Positions 26,439 through 35,959 are shown, counted from the first letter of the stretch. The stretch is DNA of 64,000 nt from Achromobacter mucicolens (GCF_902859725.1 NZ_CADIJP010000025.1:1-64000); one strand, 5' to 3'. Numbers and translations: made by a program. Notes: a model not told the origin generated them from the sequence alone.

Positions 26439-27080
26439 TCAGGCCTTGTTGTCTTCATCGACGCCCACGATGATGCGGGTGTCGCTGAGGTACTGGTACG
26501 GCGGAACTTCGAGATTATCGGGAGCAGGCTTGTTCTTGAAGACCCGGCCAGCCAGGTCGAACGTGGAGCCGTGGCAGGGACAGAGGAATCCGCCTTGCCA
26601 ATCCGCGCCCAGACCGCCGCCGCCACCCGTTTCGAAGTGCGCGGTGGGCGAGCAACCCAGGTGCGTGCAGATGCCGACGCAGACGAAGAGCTCGGGCTTG
26701 CGCGAGCGGGCTTCGTTTTCGGCATAGGGAGGGGTGAAGCCGGGCCGCTTGGATTGCGGGTCGGCAAGCTGGGGGTCCAGCGCTTTCAGTCCGGCGAGCT
26801 GCTCGGGCGAGCGGTGGATGATCCACACCGGTTTGCCGCGCCATTCGACCGTTTTCATGGCGCCGACGGGAATGTCGCCGATATCCACTTCAACGGGCGC
26901 CCCGGCCGCACGGGCTTTTTCAGAGGGGGAAAACGTGCTCACAAGCGGCACTGCCGTTGCGACACCTGCTACGCCGCCCACAGCACAGGCGGTGGTAACC
27001 CAGAAACGTCGCGAAGGATCAGGTGGCAGGTTGGGATCAACCGCACCGTCATCGTCATGCACCAGCGTATCCTGACTCAT
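26439..27080 (-). CDS. petA: Ubiquinol-cytochrome c reductase, Rieske iron-sulfur subunit
   Basis: A 213-residue subunit from ATG 27080 (AGGA ribosome site; the longer frame to 27110 is unlikely). It has an N-terminal twin-arginine signal anchor (SRRFW at 23-27 followed by a hydrophobic stretch). The Rieske boxes C138-T-H140-LG-C143 and C167-P-C169-H170 supply the 2Fe-2S ligands (C138, H140, C167, H170) and the stabilising disulfide (C143-C169). It oxidises ubiquinol and passes electrons to cytochrome c1. Being a folded Tat substrate, it depends on the TatABC system encoded at 30.2-31.9 kb. Confidence 0.96.
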   Translation of the reverse strand: MSQDTLVHDDDGAVDPNLPPDPSRRFWVTTACAVGGVAGVATAVPLVSTFSPSEKARAAGAPVEVDIGDIPVGAMKTVEWRGKPVWIIHRSPEQLAGLKALDPQLADPQSKRPGFTPPYAENEARSRKPELFVCVGICTHLGCSPTAHFETGGGGGLGADWQGGFLCPCHGSTFDLAGRVFKNKPAPDNLEVPPYQYLSDTRIIVGVDEDNKA

Positions 27081-27218
27081 CTTCCTATCCTTGTTGATGC
27101 GCCCGCTCAACGAGTAGCATCACTTCTGCGGCATCGGGTTCGCGGGAATATGTAACAACATAGCAACCGCGTATTATAGGCCAGCCTACCCCAGGCGTAT
27201 CACGAATGGAGCGGATTT
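27081..27218. promoter_or_regulatory. Divergent promoter region, petABC / mscL
   Basis: 138 bp between two divergent starts. A perfect TATAAT on the minus strand (27178-27173) overlaps a TATTAT on the plus strand (27172-27177), so the two operons may share a -10 patch. No convincing -35 is seen for either, so the exact start points are uncertain. Confidence 0.35.
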
Positions 27219-27665
27219 ATGAGCAAATCGACTGGTTTCGTCAAAGAGTTTCGAGATTTCGCGGTCAAGGGCAACGCGGTCGATCTGGCCGTCGGTGTCA
27301 TTATCGGCGCGGCCTTCGGCAGGATCGTCGACTCGCTGGTGCGGGACATCATCATGCCCCTGGTCAATTTCATCCTGGGCGGATCGGTCGATTTCTCGAA
27401 TAAATTCCTCGTCCTGTCGATGCCCGAGGGCTATGCCGGTCCGATGACCTACGCGGATCTGACCAAGGCTGGCGCCAACGTGTTTGCGTGGGGCAACTTC
27501 GTCACCATCATCATCAATTTCGTCCTGCTGGCGTTCGTGATCTTCTGGATGGTCAAGGCCATCTACAAGGCCCGCAACAAGCAGGAGGAAGCGCCGGCGC
27601 CGGCCAAGACGCCGGAAGACGTCGCCCTGCTGCGCGAAATCCGCGACCTGCTCAAGCGGCCGTAA
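27219..27665 (+). CDS. mscL: Large-conductance mechanosensitive channel MscL
   Basis: A 148-residue channel protein. The N-terminal amphipathic helix ([20 protein letters not shown]) runs into TM1 (about 17-45), TM2 lies at about 84-108, and the C-terminal cytoplasmic helix ends in [12 protein letters not shown]. The length and pattern match MscL, which opens under membrane tension to release solutes during osmotic downshock. It is monocistronic with its own terminator. Confidence 0.96.
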   Translation: MSKSTGFVKEFRDFAVKGNAVDLAVGVIIGAAFGRIVDSLVRDIIMPLVNFILGGSVDFSNKFLVLSMPEGYAGPMTYADLTKAGANVFAWGNFVTIIINFVLLAFVIFWMVKAIYKARNKQEEAPAPAKTPEDVALLREIRDLLKRP

Positions 27666-27669
27666 ATGA

Positions 27670-27698
27670 AAAAGCGTCCTTGATTGGACGCTTTTGTT
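27670..27698 (+). terminator. Rho-independent terminator after mscL
   Basis: Stem AAAAGCGTCC / GGACGCTTTT (27670-27679 with 27686-27695) with a 6-nt loop and T-rich tail, 5 bp after the mscL stop. Confidence 0.85.
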
Positions 27699-27717
27699 TC
27701 TTGCAAGGGCGGCAGGG

Positions 27718-28494
27718 TCAGGCGGGATTGTCGATATCCACGAATTCGACCTTAACGCCGAAGCGCTCGGCCACGGCCTGTCCCAGCGCCTGGACGCCGT
27801 AGCGTTCGGTGGCGTGGTGGCCGGCCGCGATGAAGCCAACGCCGGTTTCACGCGCCAGGTGCACCGTGGATTCCGAGACTTCGCCGGTGATGTAGACGCT
27901 TGCGCCCGCGTCCACGGCGTCGGCCATCATGCCCTGGGCGCCGCCCGTGCACCAGGCGATGGTCGCCAGCGGCTGGTCCGGATCGCCCACGACGAGCGGC
28001 GGGCGGCCCAGGCGTTGCGCCACGCGCTCGCCCAACTGGCCCAAGGTCTGCAGGCCGGTGGCCTCGCCCAGCCAGATCAGCCCGTCCTGGCCGCAGGTCA
28101 GGGGCGCGCCATCGTCGCGCCGCGCGGGGGACAGGCCCAGCACGCGCGCCAGCTGCGCGTTATTGCCCAGCGTGGGGTGCGCATCCAGCGGCAGATGATA
28201 GGCGTACAGATTCAGGTCGTTCTTCAGCGTCAGGGCCATGCGGGTGCGACGGGTGCCGATGACGCGGCGGTCTTCGTTGCGCCACATCCAGCCGTGATGC
28301 ACCAGCACCGCATCCGCGCCGCGTTCGACGGCGGCGCGCAGCAATGCTTCGCTGGCCGTCACACCGGTGATAATGTGTCCAACCTCGGATCGGCCTTCCA
28401 CCTGCATCCCGTTGGGACAGTAGTCCTTGAAACGGGCCGCCTGCAGGGTGTCGTCCAGCCAGCTGGCCAGGACGCGGGAGTCCACTTTATTCAT
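27718..28494 (-). CDS. Nif3-like dinuclear metal-centre protein
   Basis: A 258-residue member of the Nif3/YbgI (DUF34) family, toroidal hexamers with a two-metal site. The VLVHHGWMWR motif near 65-74 supplies metal-binding histidines, and a further His lies in the C-terminal FIAAGHHATERYG motif near 223. Proposed roles for the family (GTP cyclohydrolase-like, metal or redox functions) are not settled. ATG 28494 is used; an in-frame ATG at 28515 would overlap the neighbouring divergent gene's start. Only 19 bp separate the two divergent start codons. Confidence 0.92.
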   Translation of the reverse strand: MNKVDSRVLASWLDDTLQAARFKDYCPNGMQVEGRSEVGHIITGVTASEALLRAAVERGADAVLVHHGWMWRNEDRRVIGTRRTRMALTLKNDLNLYAYHLPLDAHPTLGNNAQLARVLGLSPARRDDGAPLTCGQDGLIWLGEATGLQTLGQLGERVAQRLGRPPLVVGDPDQPLATIAWCTGGAQGMMADAVDAGASVYITGEVSESTVHLARETGVGFIAAGHHATERYGVQALGQAVAERFGVKVEFVDIDNPA

Positions 28495-28513
28495 TGCTAG
28501 TCCTATCAGAAAC

Positions 28514-29671
28514 ATGCGCCGATATTGGCTGATCTTCGCTCAGGCCGTCACGGTCTGCCTGGGTATTCTATTCGTGGTGACGACGTTGCGGCCCGACCTG
28601 CTGCGGGTGAACGGGCCCGGCGCGGTCCTGCCGGCCACCGCGGCGTCCGTGCGCGCGCCCGCCGGCGACGTTGGCGCGGTGTCGTACGCGGACGGCGTGG
28701 CAAAGGCGGCGCCCTCGGTGGTGAACGTATTCACCACCAAACACGTGAACGTGCCGTTGATCCCGCTGCCCGATGACCCGGTGCTGCGCCAGCTGTTTGG
28801 ACAGATGCCGGGCGTGAGCCGCCGGGAGGCCTCGACCAGCCTGGGCTCGGGCGTGATCGTGAACGCGGACGGCTACGTATTGACCAACTATCACGTGGTG
28901 CAGGCCGCGGACGCCATTGAGGTGGCCCTGCGCGACGGGCGGCGCGACACGGCCAAGGTCGTGGGCGCGGATCCGGACACGGACCTTGCGGTGCTCAAGT
29001 TGTCCAGCCTGCGCGAGCTGCCGGCGGCGACGCTGGCGTCCGACAAGGGCCTGCGGGTGGGCGACGTGGTGCTGGCAATCGGCAATCCGTTCGGCGTGGG
29101 ACAGACGACGACGCAGGGCATCGTGTCGGCGCTGGGTCGCAATGGCCTGGGCCTGAATACCTACGAGAACTTCATCCAGACCGACGCGGCGATCAACCCC
29201 GGCAATTCCGGCGGCGCGCTGGTGGACGCCTACGGCAACCTGGTGGGCATCAATACCGCCATCTATTCGGAATCTGGCGGGTCGATGGGCATCGGGTTTG
29301 CCACGCCGATCGAGATCGCGCGCAAGGTGATGGACGATATCGTCAAGACCGGTTCGGTCAAGCGCGGCTGGCTGGGCGTGGAGCCGCAGGACGTGACGCC
29401 GGAACTGGCGCGGGCCTTTGCGTTGCCGCGCGACACGACGGGGGTGATCATCGCCGGCGTCATGCGCGATGGCCCGGGCGCGCGCGGCGGCTTGCGCGTG
29501 GGCGACATCGTGCAGTCGGTCAATGGCAAGCGGGTGGCGGACACGACCGGCCTGCTATCGGAGATTGCGCAGGTGCCGCCCGGCCAGCGGGCCGCGCTGG
29601 GCATTTTGCGCGGCGGCAAGCCCGCGGAACTGGCGGTGGTGGTGGGTACGCGACCGGGAAAGCCGCGCTAG
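28514..29671 (+). CDS. DegS/AlgW-like periplasmic serine endoprotease (trypsin + one PDZ)
   Basis: A 385-residue protease. Residues 6-25 are a membrane anchor. The trypsin-like domain carries the catalytic triad H127 (TNYHVV), D157 (DPDTDLAVLK) and S232 (NPGNSGGAL). A single PDZ domain occupies about 280-380. One PDZ plus an N-terminal anchor is the DegS/AlgW plan, which in other bacteria senses misfolded outer-membrane proteins and cleaves an anti-sigma factor to release sigma-E. DegS versus a general Do-like protease cannot be decided by eye. It is divergent from the Nif3-like gene and overlaps the XRE gene's stop by 4 bp. Confidence 0.9.
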   Translation: MRRYWLIFAQAVTVCLGILFVVTTLRPDLLRVNGPGAVLPATAASVRAPAGDVGAVSYADGVAKAAPSVVNVFTTKHVNVPLIPLPDDPVLRQLFGQMPGVSRREASTSLGSGVIVNADGYVLTNYHVVQAADAIEVALRDGRRDTAKVVGADPDTDLAVLKLSSLRELPAATLASDKGLRVGDVVLAIGNPFGVGQTTTQGIVSALGRNGLGLNTYENFIQTDAAINPGNSGGALVDAYGNLVGINTAIYSESGGSMGIGFATPIEIARKVMDDIVKTGSVKRGWLGVEPQDVTPELARAFALPRDTTGVIIAGVMRDGPGARGGLRVGDIVQSVNGKRVADTTGLLSEIAQVPPGQRAALGILRGGKPAELAVVVGTRPGKPR

Positions 29672-30087
29672 GCGCATTTACGCGCCGCCGCACGGGCGGC
29701 GCCGGGGCTGACGCCGGTACCGGGCTTGTCAGACAGTTCGCGCACCAGCGCCAGGATCAGCCGCTTGGTGCTGTCGGGTTGCGGCGCAAGCCGCGCACAG
29801 ATTTCGGCGCAGTAGCCATCGACGCCATTGGCCGCGGCGTCTGGCAGCCGGGGCGTGGGGTTTGCCCCGGGCGCGGCGGGCACCACGCCGTCTGTCAGCC
29901 ACGGCACGCTGGTGCCCAGGGCGTGCGCCAGCCGCACGAGCGTATTGCGGGCGGGCGAATAGCGGTCTTCGCGGGTAAGAATGCGATGAATGCAGGACTG
30001 CGGCACGCCCGACAGGCGCGCAAGCTGGTTCTGGCTATGGATGCCGCGCCACCGCATGAGGGTGCGCAGTCTTTGAGAAAGCGACAT
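29668..30087 (-). CDS. XRE-family helix-turn-helix regulator
   Basis: A 139-residue protein. Residues 5-63 form a Cro/CI-type HTH (NQLARLSGVPQSCIHRIL recognition unit near 19-36, then LVRLAHALGTSVPWL). The remaining 75 residues are Pro/Ala-rich with a short helix and resemble no catalytic or peptidase domain, so it is not a LexA-type repressor. Targets are unknown. Its stop overlaps that of the DegS-like gene by 4 bp (convergent). Confidence 0.8.
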   Translation of the reverse strand: MSLSQRLRTLMRWRGIHSQNQLARLSGVPQSCIHRILTREDRYSPARNTLVRLAHALGTSVPWLTDGVVPAAPGANPTPRLPDAAANGVDGYCAEICARLAPQPDSTKRLILALVRELSDKPGTGVSPGAARAAARKCA

Positions 30088-30123
30088 GACTGCAATGTAG
30101 GACTGCGGTCAGAGGCCGACAAG

Positions 30124-30152
30124 GTAAAACGGTCCGCTTTTATGCGGACCGT
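30124..30152 (-). terminator. Terminator after tatC, end of the long murA-his-tat block
   Basis: A perfect 9-bp stem (ACGGTCCGC / GCGGACCGT, 30129-30137 with 30144-30152) on the minus strand followed by TTTTACC, 23 bp past the tatC stop. Confidence 0.75.
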
Positions 30153-30174
30153 CTTGGTGGCTATGCGCCCGAGG

Positions 30175-30969
30175 TCAGTGGCGTTCGGTCAGGGAGTCCG
30201 ACGCTGCGTCGTCCGCTGACGCACTTTCCTTTGGCGTGACCATGCGGGCGCAGATCAGTCCGACCTCGTAGAGCAGGCAAAGCGGCACCGCCAGCATGAA
30301 CTGGCTGACCACGTCGGGCGGGGTGACCACGGCGGCGATGATGAAGGCGCCCACCACCACGTAGCCGCGCGCGGCCTTCAGCTTGGAGAGCTCGACCACG
30401 CCCATCTTGACCAGCAGCACGACCGCCACCGGCACTTCGAACGTGATGCCGAACGCCAGGAACATCGTCATGACGAAGCTGAGATAGGCCTCGATGTCCG
30501 GCGCCGGCGTGATGGACTGCGGCGCGAACGTGGCGATGAAGTGGAACACCGTGCGGAACACCACGAAATAGCAGAACGCCATGCCCGCGATGAAGAGAAA
30601 CGTGCTGGATACGATGAGCGGCAGCGCCAGGCGCTTTTCGTGCCGGTATAGCCCGGGGGCCACGAAAGCCCAGGCCTGATACAGCACCACCGGCAGCGCC
30701 AGGATGAACGCGGCCATCATCGTGACCTTGACGGGCACCATGAACGGCGTGATGACGCCCGTGGCGATCATGCGGGTGCCTTCGGGCAGCGAGGCCAGCA
30801 TGGGCGCGGCCAGCACGTCGTAGATGGCCGACGCGCCGGGATAGATGAAGAGCACGATGAACACCGCCACCACGGCGCCGACAGCGCGCAGCAGACGGGT
30901 GCGCAGCTCGACCAGATGAGAGATGAAGGTCTCTTGCTGGCCTTCTTCTTGGGTTGCGTCCTGGGTCAC
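30175..30969 (-). CDS. tatC: Twin-arginine translocase subunit TatC
   Basis: A 264-residue six-helix membrane protein that recognises twin-arginine signal peptides. The N-terminal FISHLVELRTRLLRA motif (15-29) and the conserved periplasmic/cytoplasmic loops (YQAWAFVAPGLYRHEKR; AFGITFEVPV) are intact. The first 12 residues are acidic. Its start overlaps the tatB stop by 4 bp. Confidence 0.97.
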   Translation of the reverse strand: MTQDATQEEGQQETFISHLVELRTRLLRAVGAVVAVFIVLFIYPGASAIYDVLAAPMLASLPEGTRMIATGVITPFMVPVKVTMMAAFILALPVVLYQAWAFVAPGLYRHEKRLALPLIVSSTFLFIAGMAFCYFVVFRTVFHFIATFAPQSITPAPDIEAYLSFVMTMFLAFGITFEVPVAVVLLVKMGVVELSKLKAARGYVVVGAFIIAAVVTPPDVVSQFMLAVPLCLLYEVGLICARMVTPKESASADDAASDSLTERH

Positions 30970-31547
30970 GACGAAGTTCCGGAAGGCGAGACGGGCTTGG
31001 CGGCAGGCGCGGCGACGTCAGCCGCGGTCGCGCTGGGCGCCGGGGCGGGTTGATGTTGGGGGGCGGCCGGGCGCGGGTCGGCGTTGGGCGCGGGTTGGGG
31101 CTCGGCGGCAGGCAGGTCCAGGTCCAGATTGTGGTTCTGGCTGGGCGGGGCGATTGTGCGTGCGGGCTCGGCGGGCGTGTCCGCGGCGGGCGCCTGCGTG
31201 GCAGTCGCCGTGGCCGGTGAGGCGGGGGCGGCCTTGCCGCTGGCTTCGCGGGCGACTTCGTCCAATTCGGCGCGGAACTGCTGCACGGGTTCCTGCAGCG
31301 AGGCCCCGGTCTCGTTCAGCGATTGCTGCACGCCCTGGGCCGCGTCTTCCATTTCAGTCTTGAACTTGCGGAGTTCGTCGAGTTCGATTTCGCGCTGGAT
31401 ATCGGACTTGACGTCATTGACGTAACGCTGCGCGCGGCCCAGCAGGTGACCGACGGTGCGGGCAACCTTGGGCAGGCGTTCGGGGCCGATGACGATCAGG
31501 GCGACGACGCCGATCACCATCAGTTCAGTGAGGCTGACATCAAACAT
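30966..31547 (-). CDS. tatB: Twin-arginine translocase subunit TatB
   Basis: 193 residues from ATG 31547: the short N-terminal membrane helix with the TatB hallmark VIGPERLP (about 18-25), an amphipathic helix, then a long Ala/Pro-rich tail (about 85-190) that is longer than in E. coli. TatB forms the substrate receptor with TatC. It overlaps tatC by 4 bp. Confidence 0.95.
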   Translation of the reverse strand: MFDVSLTELMVIGVVALIVIGPERLPKVARTVGHLLGRAQRYVNDVKSDIQREIELDELRKFKTEMEDAAQGVQQSLNETGASLQEPVQQFRAELDEVAREASGKAAPASPATATATQAPAADTPAEPARTIAPPSQNHNLDLDLPAAEPQPAPNADPRPAAPQHQPAPAPSATAADVAAPAAKPVSPSGTSS

Positions 31548-31577
31548 TCGACGGCCGCTCGGGAATTGAAGCAATAA

Positions 31578-31602
31578 GGGCCGGCCCGTTCAGGGCTGGC
31601 CC
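31578..31602 (-). other. Intergenic hairpin between tatA and tatB
   Basis: A 10-bp stem GGGCCGGCCC / GGGCTGGCCC with one G-U pair and a 5-nt loop, followed on the minus strand by a mildly T-rich stretch (TTATTGCTTC). It could act as a partial terminator or mRNA stabiliser that keeps TatA more abundant than TatBC; this is inference. Confidence 0.5.
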
Positions 31603-31622
31603 GGAGGGAGGCTGGCTGACGC

Positions 31623-31850
31623 TCAGGAGTTGGACTTTTCCTTGGCCTGCACGTCGATGGTGTCGCCGGCAACGCGCTGCTGCGTGACCGGTTCGGCGGG
31701 CTTGTCGCTGTTGGCTTCCTTCATGCCGTCCTTGAACCCTTTGACCGCGCCGCCCAGATCGCCGCCGATGTTGCGCAGCTTCTTGGTGCCGAAAATCAGC
31801 GCGACGATGACCAGGACGACCAACCAATGCCAAATGCTAAAACTACCCAT
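31623..31850 (-). CDS. tatA: Twin-arginine translocase subunit TatA
   Basis: 75 residues from ATG 31850 (the open frame upstream is out of family). The sequence starts [20 protein letters not shown], then the TatA hinge [14 protein letters not shown] (20-33), an amphipathic helix and a short charged tail. It forms the Tat pore oligomer. It is the first of the three tat genes, 14 bp after the HIT gene. Confidence 0.96.
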   Translation of the reverse strand: MGSFSIWHWLVVLVIVALIFGTKKLRNIGGDLGGAVKGFKDGMKEANSDKPAEPVTQQRVAGDTIDVQAKEKSNS

Positions 31851-31864
31851 GATGATTCTCCGAA

Positions 31865-32233
31865 TTACGCAGTGGGGGCCACGCGCCCTTTCCAGGGACG
31901 CGAGCCGCCGATGATGTGGAAATGCAGATGCGGGACTTCCTGGCCGCCTTCGACGCCAGAGTTGATCATGATGCGAAATCCGCCATCGGGGCCCGGACGG
32001 CAACCGTTTTCGGCGGCAAGCCGCGGCGCCAACGACATCATTCTACCCAACCAATCTGCGTCCTCGCCCGTAATATCCTGCATGGATGTGACATGACGTC
32101 GAGGGATCAGCAGTAAATGGACCGGCGCGGCCGGATTGATATCGTGAAATGCAACAAAGTCCTCGTCCTCGTAGACCTTCTTGGACGGGATGTCGCCGGC
32201 GGCGATCTTGCAGAAAAGGCAGTTGTCGCTCAT
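31865..32233 (-). CDS. Histidine triad nucleotide-binding protein (HinT-like)
   Basis: A 122-residue HIT protein. The catalytic triad motif H102-L-H104-F-H106 lies near the C-terminus, and [13 protein letters not shown] (5-17) is the typical N-terminal segment. HinT proteins hydrolyse purine nucleoside phosphoramidates. It sits 17 bp after hisE, a common betaproteobacterial order. Confidence 0.93.
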   Translation of the reverse strand: MSDNCLFCKIAAGDIPSKKVYEDEDFVAFHDINPAAPVHLLLIPRRHVTSMQDITGEDADWLGRMMSLAPRLAAENGCRPGPDGGFRIMINSGVEGGQEVPHLHFHIIGGSRPWKGRVAPTA

Positions 32234-32250
32234 GGGTTTGGTTTCCGTGG

Positions 32251-32601
32251 TCAGTCCTTCGGGCGGCTTGCCTTTTCCGCCAGGCCCGACAGGCCCTCGC
32301 GGCGGGCCAGCTCGGCCAGCACGGCTTCAGGCCGCAGGTTGAAATGCGTCAGTGCCACCAGGCAGTGGAACCACAAATCGGCGGTTTCGCTGACGATGCG
32401 GTCGGGCACGCCATCCTTGGCGGCCATGACCAGTTCCGTGGCTTCTTCGCCGATCTTCTTCAAAAAGGCGTCGGGGCCCTTGGCCAGCAGCTTGGCCGTG
32501 TAGGAAGCCTGGGGATCGCCGCCGTTTTGCGGGCGGCGCGTTTCCAGCGTGTCTGCGATGCGCGCCAGGATGTCGGCGGCGGTCAGGGTCTGATCGGTCA
32601 T
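32251..32601 (-). CDS. hisE: Phosphoribosyl-ATP diphosphatase HisE
   Basis: A 116-residue enzyme for step 2 of histidine biosynthesis, converting phosphoribosyl-ATP to phosphoribosyl-AMP and PPi. It has the all-alpha MazG-like fold with the metal-binding [12 protein letters not shown] near 55-66 and SETADLWFH near 74-82. Start ATG 32601 overlaps the hisI stop by 4 bp. Here HisE and HisI are separate proteins, unlike the enterobacterial fusion. Confidence 0.95.
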   Translation of the reverse strand: MTDQTLTAADILARIADTLETRRPQNGGDPQASYTAKLLAKGPDAFLKKIGEEATELVMAAKDGVPDRIVSETADLWFHCLVALTHFNLRPEAVLAELARREGLSGLAEKASRPKD

Positions 32602-33002
32602 TTGTAGATGAGTTCCGGGTCTTTGAGCACCGGATCCACCGTGACCCACGACGCATGGTCGGTCTGACCTTCCAGGCGGCGGAAAAAGCAGCTGGCGCGG
32701 CCGGTGTGGCAGGCGATGCCGCCTTGCTGGTGGACCTTCAGGAGGACCACGTCGCCGTCGCAATCCAGGCGCAGTTCGTGCACTTCCTGGACGTGGCCGG
32801 ATTCTTCGCCCTTGCGCCACAGACGCTTGCGCGAGCGCGACCAATAGACCGCGCGGCCGGTGGCGGCCGTTTCGGCCAGCGATTCGCGGTTCATCCAGGC
32901 GACCATCATGATCTGGCCGTTTTCGGCGTCTTGGGCGATGGCGGGGATCAGGCCGTTTTCGTCGAAGACGACGTCGGCCATCCAGGCAGGTTCGTTGCTC
33001 AT
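32598..33002 (-). CDS. hisI: Phosphoribosyl-AMP cyclohydrolase HisI
   Basis: 134 residues; opens the adenine ring of phosphoribosyl-AMP (step 3). Metal-binding motifs are visible: LDCDGD (about 78-83) and the [10 protein letters not shown] zinc cysteines near 97-106, with [19 protein letters not shown] upstream. ATG 33002 lies 2 bp after the hisF stop. Confidence 0.95.
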   Translation of the reverse strand: MSNEPAWMADVVFDENGLIPAIAQDAENGQIMMVAWMNRESLAETAATGRAVYWSRSRKRLWRKGEESGHVQEVHELRLDCDGDVVLLKVHQQGGIACHTGRASCFFRRLEGQTDHASWVTVDPVLKDPELIYK

Positions 33003-33004
33003 GT

Positions 33005-33826
33005 TCAGTCCAATCGTACGGCGATGCCCTGTTCGGCCATGAATCGCTTGCACTCGCCGACGGTATGCTGGCCAAAATGGAAGATGCTGGCGGCCAGCAC
33101 CGCGCTGGCGCGGCCGGTGGTGACGCCGTCGGCCAGATGCTGCAGGTTGCCGACGCCGCCGGAGGCAATGACGGGCACCGGTACCGCGTCCGAGACGGTG
33201 CGGGTCAGTTCCAGGTCGAAGCCGGACTTGGTGCCATCGCGGTCCATGCTGGTGAGCAGGATTTCGCCCGCGCCATAAGCGGCCATGCGGCGCGCCCACG
33301 CCACGGCGTCCAGGCCGGTGGCCTTGCGGCCGCCGTGCGTGAAGACTTCCCAGCGCGCCGGTTCGCCGGGCGCAGACACGCGGCGGGCGTCGATGGCCAC
33401 GACCACGCACTGCGAGCCGTGATAGTCCGAGGCGGCGCGAACCAGGTCGGGATTGGCTACCGCGGCGCTGTTGATGCTGATCTTGTCGGCGCCGGCGTTC
33501 AGCAGACGCTGGATGTCGGACACCTGGCGCACGCCGCCGCCCACCGTCAGCGGAATGAAGACCTGCGAGGCCACCTGCTCGATGATGGGCAGGATCAGGT
33601 CGCGGCCGTCGCTGGTGGCGGTGATGTCCAGGAACGTGAGTTCGTCGGCGCCCTGCTCGTTGTAGCGGCGGGCGATCTCGACGGGGTCGCCCGCGTCGAG
33701 CAGGTTGACGAAGTTCACGCCCTTGACGACGCGGCCGGCCGTGACGTCAAGGCAGGGAATGATGCGGCGGGTCAGCGCGTTGTGCATGGACGCGCCGGCC
33801 CCGGGGGTGCTGCTGGATGTGGTCAT
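33005..33826 (-). CDS. hisF: Imidazole glycerol phosphate synthase cyclase subunit HisF
   Basis: 273 residues, a (beta/alpha)8 barrel. [19 protein letters not shown] contains the catalytic Asp of strand 1, with the second catalytic Asp in [15 protein letters not shown]. It cyclises PRFAR with ammonia from HisH. I chose ATG 33826 because it overlaps the hisA stop by 4 bp; an internal ATG at 33787, just before the family start, is the alternative. Confidence 0.95.
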   Translation of the reverse strand: MTTSSSTPGAGASMHNALTRRIIPCLDVTAGRVVKGVNFVNLLDAGDPVEIARRYNEQGADELTFLDITATSDGRDLILPIIEQVASQVFIPLTVGGGVRQVSDIQRLLNAGADKISINSAAVANPDLVRAASDYHGSQCVVVAIDARRVSAPGEPARWEVFTHGGRKATGLDAVAWARRMAAYGAGEILLTSMDRDGTKSGFDLELTRTVSDAVPVPVIASGGVGNLQHLADGVTTGRASAVLAASIFHFGQHTVGECKRFMAEQGIAVRLD

Positions 33827-34563
33827 TTTGCCAATTCGTCGGCGCGCGCCTGCGCGGCCTGGAAGTCGAGCGTGCCTTCGTAGATGCTGCGGCCCAGGAT
33901 GGCGCCTTCGACACCCTCTTCCTCGACGGCGCACAGCGCCTCGATGTCCTGGATACCGGCGATGCCGCCCGAGGCGTACACGGGAATGCGCACGTGCTGG
34001 GCCAGGCGTACGGTGGCTTCGACGTTGACGCCCGACAGCATGCCGTCACGGCCGATGTCGGTGTAGATGATGGCTTCGCAGCCGTAGTCTTCGAACTTCT
34101 TGGCCAGATCCAGCACGTCGTGGCGGGTCAGCTTGCTCCAGCCATCGGTGGCGATCTTGCCGTCGCGGGCGTCCAGGCCAACGATGATCTGGCCGGGGAA
34201 GGCGCCGCAGGCGTCCTGCAGGAAGCCCGGATTCTTGACGGCGGCCGTACCAATGATGACGTAGGAGATGCCGGCGTCGAGGTAGCGTTCGATGGTGTCC
34301 AGGTCACGGATGCCCCCGCCGATCTGGACGGGAATGTCGTCGCCGACGGCGTCCAGGATCGCCTTGATGGGCGCTTCGTTCTTGGGCTTGCCGGCGACGG
34401 CGCCGTTCAGGTCGACCAGATGCAGGCGGCGGGCGCCCTGGTCAAGCCAGCGGGTGGCCATGGCGGCGGGGTCTTCGGAGAACACCGTTGCATCGTCCAG
34501 GTCACCCTGGCGCAGGCGCACGCAACGCCCGTCTTTGAGATCGATGGCGGGGATCAGCAGCAT
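33823..34563 (-). CDS. hisA: ProFAR isomerase HisA
   Basis: 246 residues, a (beta/alpha)8 barrel paralogous to HisF. It starts [20 protein letters not shown] with the catalytic Asp at position 8, and the second acid lies in [14 protein letters not shown]. It converts ProFAR to PRFAR. Confidence 0.96.
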   Translation of the reverse strand: MLLIPAIDLKDGRCVRLRQGDLDDATVFSEDPAAMATRWLDQGARRLHLVDLNGAVAGKPKNEAPIKAILDAVGDDIPVQIGGGIRDLDTIERYLDAGISYVIIGTAAVKNPGFLQDACGAFPGQIIVGLDARDGKIATDGWSKLTRHDVLDLAKKFEDYGCEAIIYTDIGRDGMLSGVNVEATVRLAQHVRIPVYASGGIAGIQDIEALCAVEEEGVEGAILGRSIYEGTLDFQAAQARADELAK

Positions 34564-34619
34564 GGTTGGCAGCGAGAAAAAAAATGGGGTTGAACGGGCT
34601 GGCGCACGGGGCTCGGGGC

Positions 34620-35318
34620 CTACGGCTGCCAGTCTACAAAATTGCGATACAGGCGCAAACCGTGCTCGGCGCTCTTTTCGGGGTGGAACTGCACCGCGAA
34701 AATGTTAGCTGCCGCCACCGCGCAGGTAAAGGTGACGCCATAATCGGTTTCACCAACCGTCAGGCCCGGATCGGCCGGATCGGCGTAATAACTATGGACG
34801 AAGTAGAAGTGCGAGTCGTCCGGAATGCCTTCCCAGATCGGGTGAGACCGGGTGTGGCGGACCTTGTTCCAGCCCATGTGCGGCACCTTCAGGCGCTCGG
34901 GGCGGGTGTCCGCCAGACCTGCCGCGCCGGTGTCGGCCAGGCAGGCTTCGTCGTCGGCGGGGATCAGGTCGGCAAAGCCGGGGCCGGAAAAGCGGCGCAC
35001 GACGCCCGGGAACAGTCCCAGGCAAGTGGTGGCGCCCTCTTCGCTGGCGTCGAACAGCATCTGTTCGCCAACGCAGACGCCCAGCAGGGGCTTTTCGCGG
35101 GCGGCGCGCACGACGGCGTCGCGCAGCCCGGATTCGTTCAGGGTGCGCATGCAGTCCGCCATCGCGCCCTGGCCCGGAAACACCACGCGGTCGGCGGCGG
35201 CGATTTCCTGGGGCTGGTTGCAGATGCGGATGTCGGCGTCAGGCGCGGCGTATTTCAGGGCGCGTGCGACGGAATGGAAATTGCCCATTCCGTAGTCGAC
35301 GATGGCGATAGTGGTCAC
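34620..35318 (-). CDS. hisH: Imidazole glycerol phosphate synthase glutaminase subunit HisH
   Basis: 232 residues; a class I glutamine amidotransferase with the triad C82 (LLGVCVGEQ), H212 and E214 (QFHPEKS). It feeds ammonia to HisF. The family start [12 protein letters not shown] has no ATG in front; the start is GTG at 35318. It is somewhat longer than E. coli HisH (196), with an extra Ala/Asp-rich insert near 130-150. Confidence 0.94.
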   Translation of the reverse strand: MTTIAIVDYGMGNFHSVARALKYAAPDADIRICNQPQEIAAADRVVFPGQGAMADCMRTLNESGLRDAVVRAAREKPLLGVCVGEQMLFDASEEGATTCLGLFPGVVRRFSGPGFADLIPADDEACLADTGAAGLADTRPERLKVPHMGWNKVRHTRSHPIWEGIPDDSHFYFVHSYYADPADPGLTVGETDYGVTFTCAVAAANIFAVQFHPEKSAEHGLRLYRNFVDWQP

Positions 35319-35370
35319 TTCTGTCTGCCTGGTGCGGTGCGAAGGGGATGGCTTGCCTGGGTTGCGTACC

Positions 35371-35958
35371 TTACAGCACGCCCTTGGTGGACGGCACGAC
35401 GTCGCCCATGCGCGGGTCGACTTCCAGCGCCATGCGCAGCGCGCGGCCACAGGCCTTGAACACGGTTTCCGCCTGATGGTGCGAGTTGAAGCCGCGCAGG
35501 TTGTCGATGTGCATCGTGATCAGCGCGTGATTGACCAGGCCCTGGAAGAATTCGCGCGTGAGGTCCACATCGAAGCTGCCGATGTGCGAGCGCGTGAACG
35601 GGATGTGATATTCCAGGCCGGGGCGGCCGGAGAAGTCCACCACCACGCGCGACAGCGCTTCGTCCAGCGGCACGTACGCGTGACCGTAGCGGCGCAGGCC
35701 GGCCTTGGTGCCCGCGGCCTTGGCGATGGCCATGCCCAGCGTGATGCCCACGTCTTCCACCGTGTGGTGCGCGTCGATGTGCAGGTCGCCCTCGGCCTTG
35801 ATGTCCAGGTCGATCAGGCCGTGACGCGCGATCTGGTCCAGCATGTGATCCAGGAAGGGCACGCCCGTGTCGATCGTCTGCTTGCCGGTGCCATCCAGGT
35901 TGATGGCCACGCGGATGCGGGTTTCGTTGGTGTTGCGGGTGATTTCTGCGGTACGCAT
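35371..35958 (-). CDS. hisB: Imidazoleglycerol-phosphate dehydratase HisB
   Basis: 195 residues, a monofunctional dehydratase (no fused phosphatase as in E. coli). The two His-rich metal motifs [10 protein letters not shown] and NSHHQAE are present. ATG 35958 lies 1 nt from the hisC stop; an ATG 9 nt upstream would overlap hisC. Histidinol-phosphatase must be encoded elsewhere, since none is in this operon. Confidence 0.95.
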   Translation of the reverse strand: MRTAEITRNTNETRIRVAINLDGTGKQTIDTGVPFLDHMLDQIARHGLIDLDIKAEGDLHIDAHHTVEDVGITLGMAIAKAAGTKAGLRRYGHAYVPLDEALSRVVVDFSGRPGLEYHIPFTRSHIGSFDVDLTREFFQGLVNHALITMHIDNLRGFNSHHQAETVFKACGRALRMALEVDPRMGDVVPSTKGVL

Positions 35959-35959
35959 G

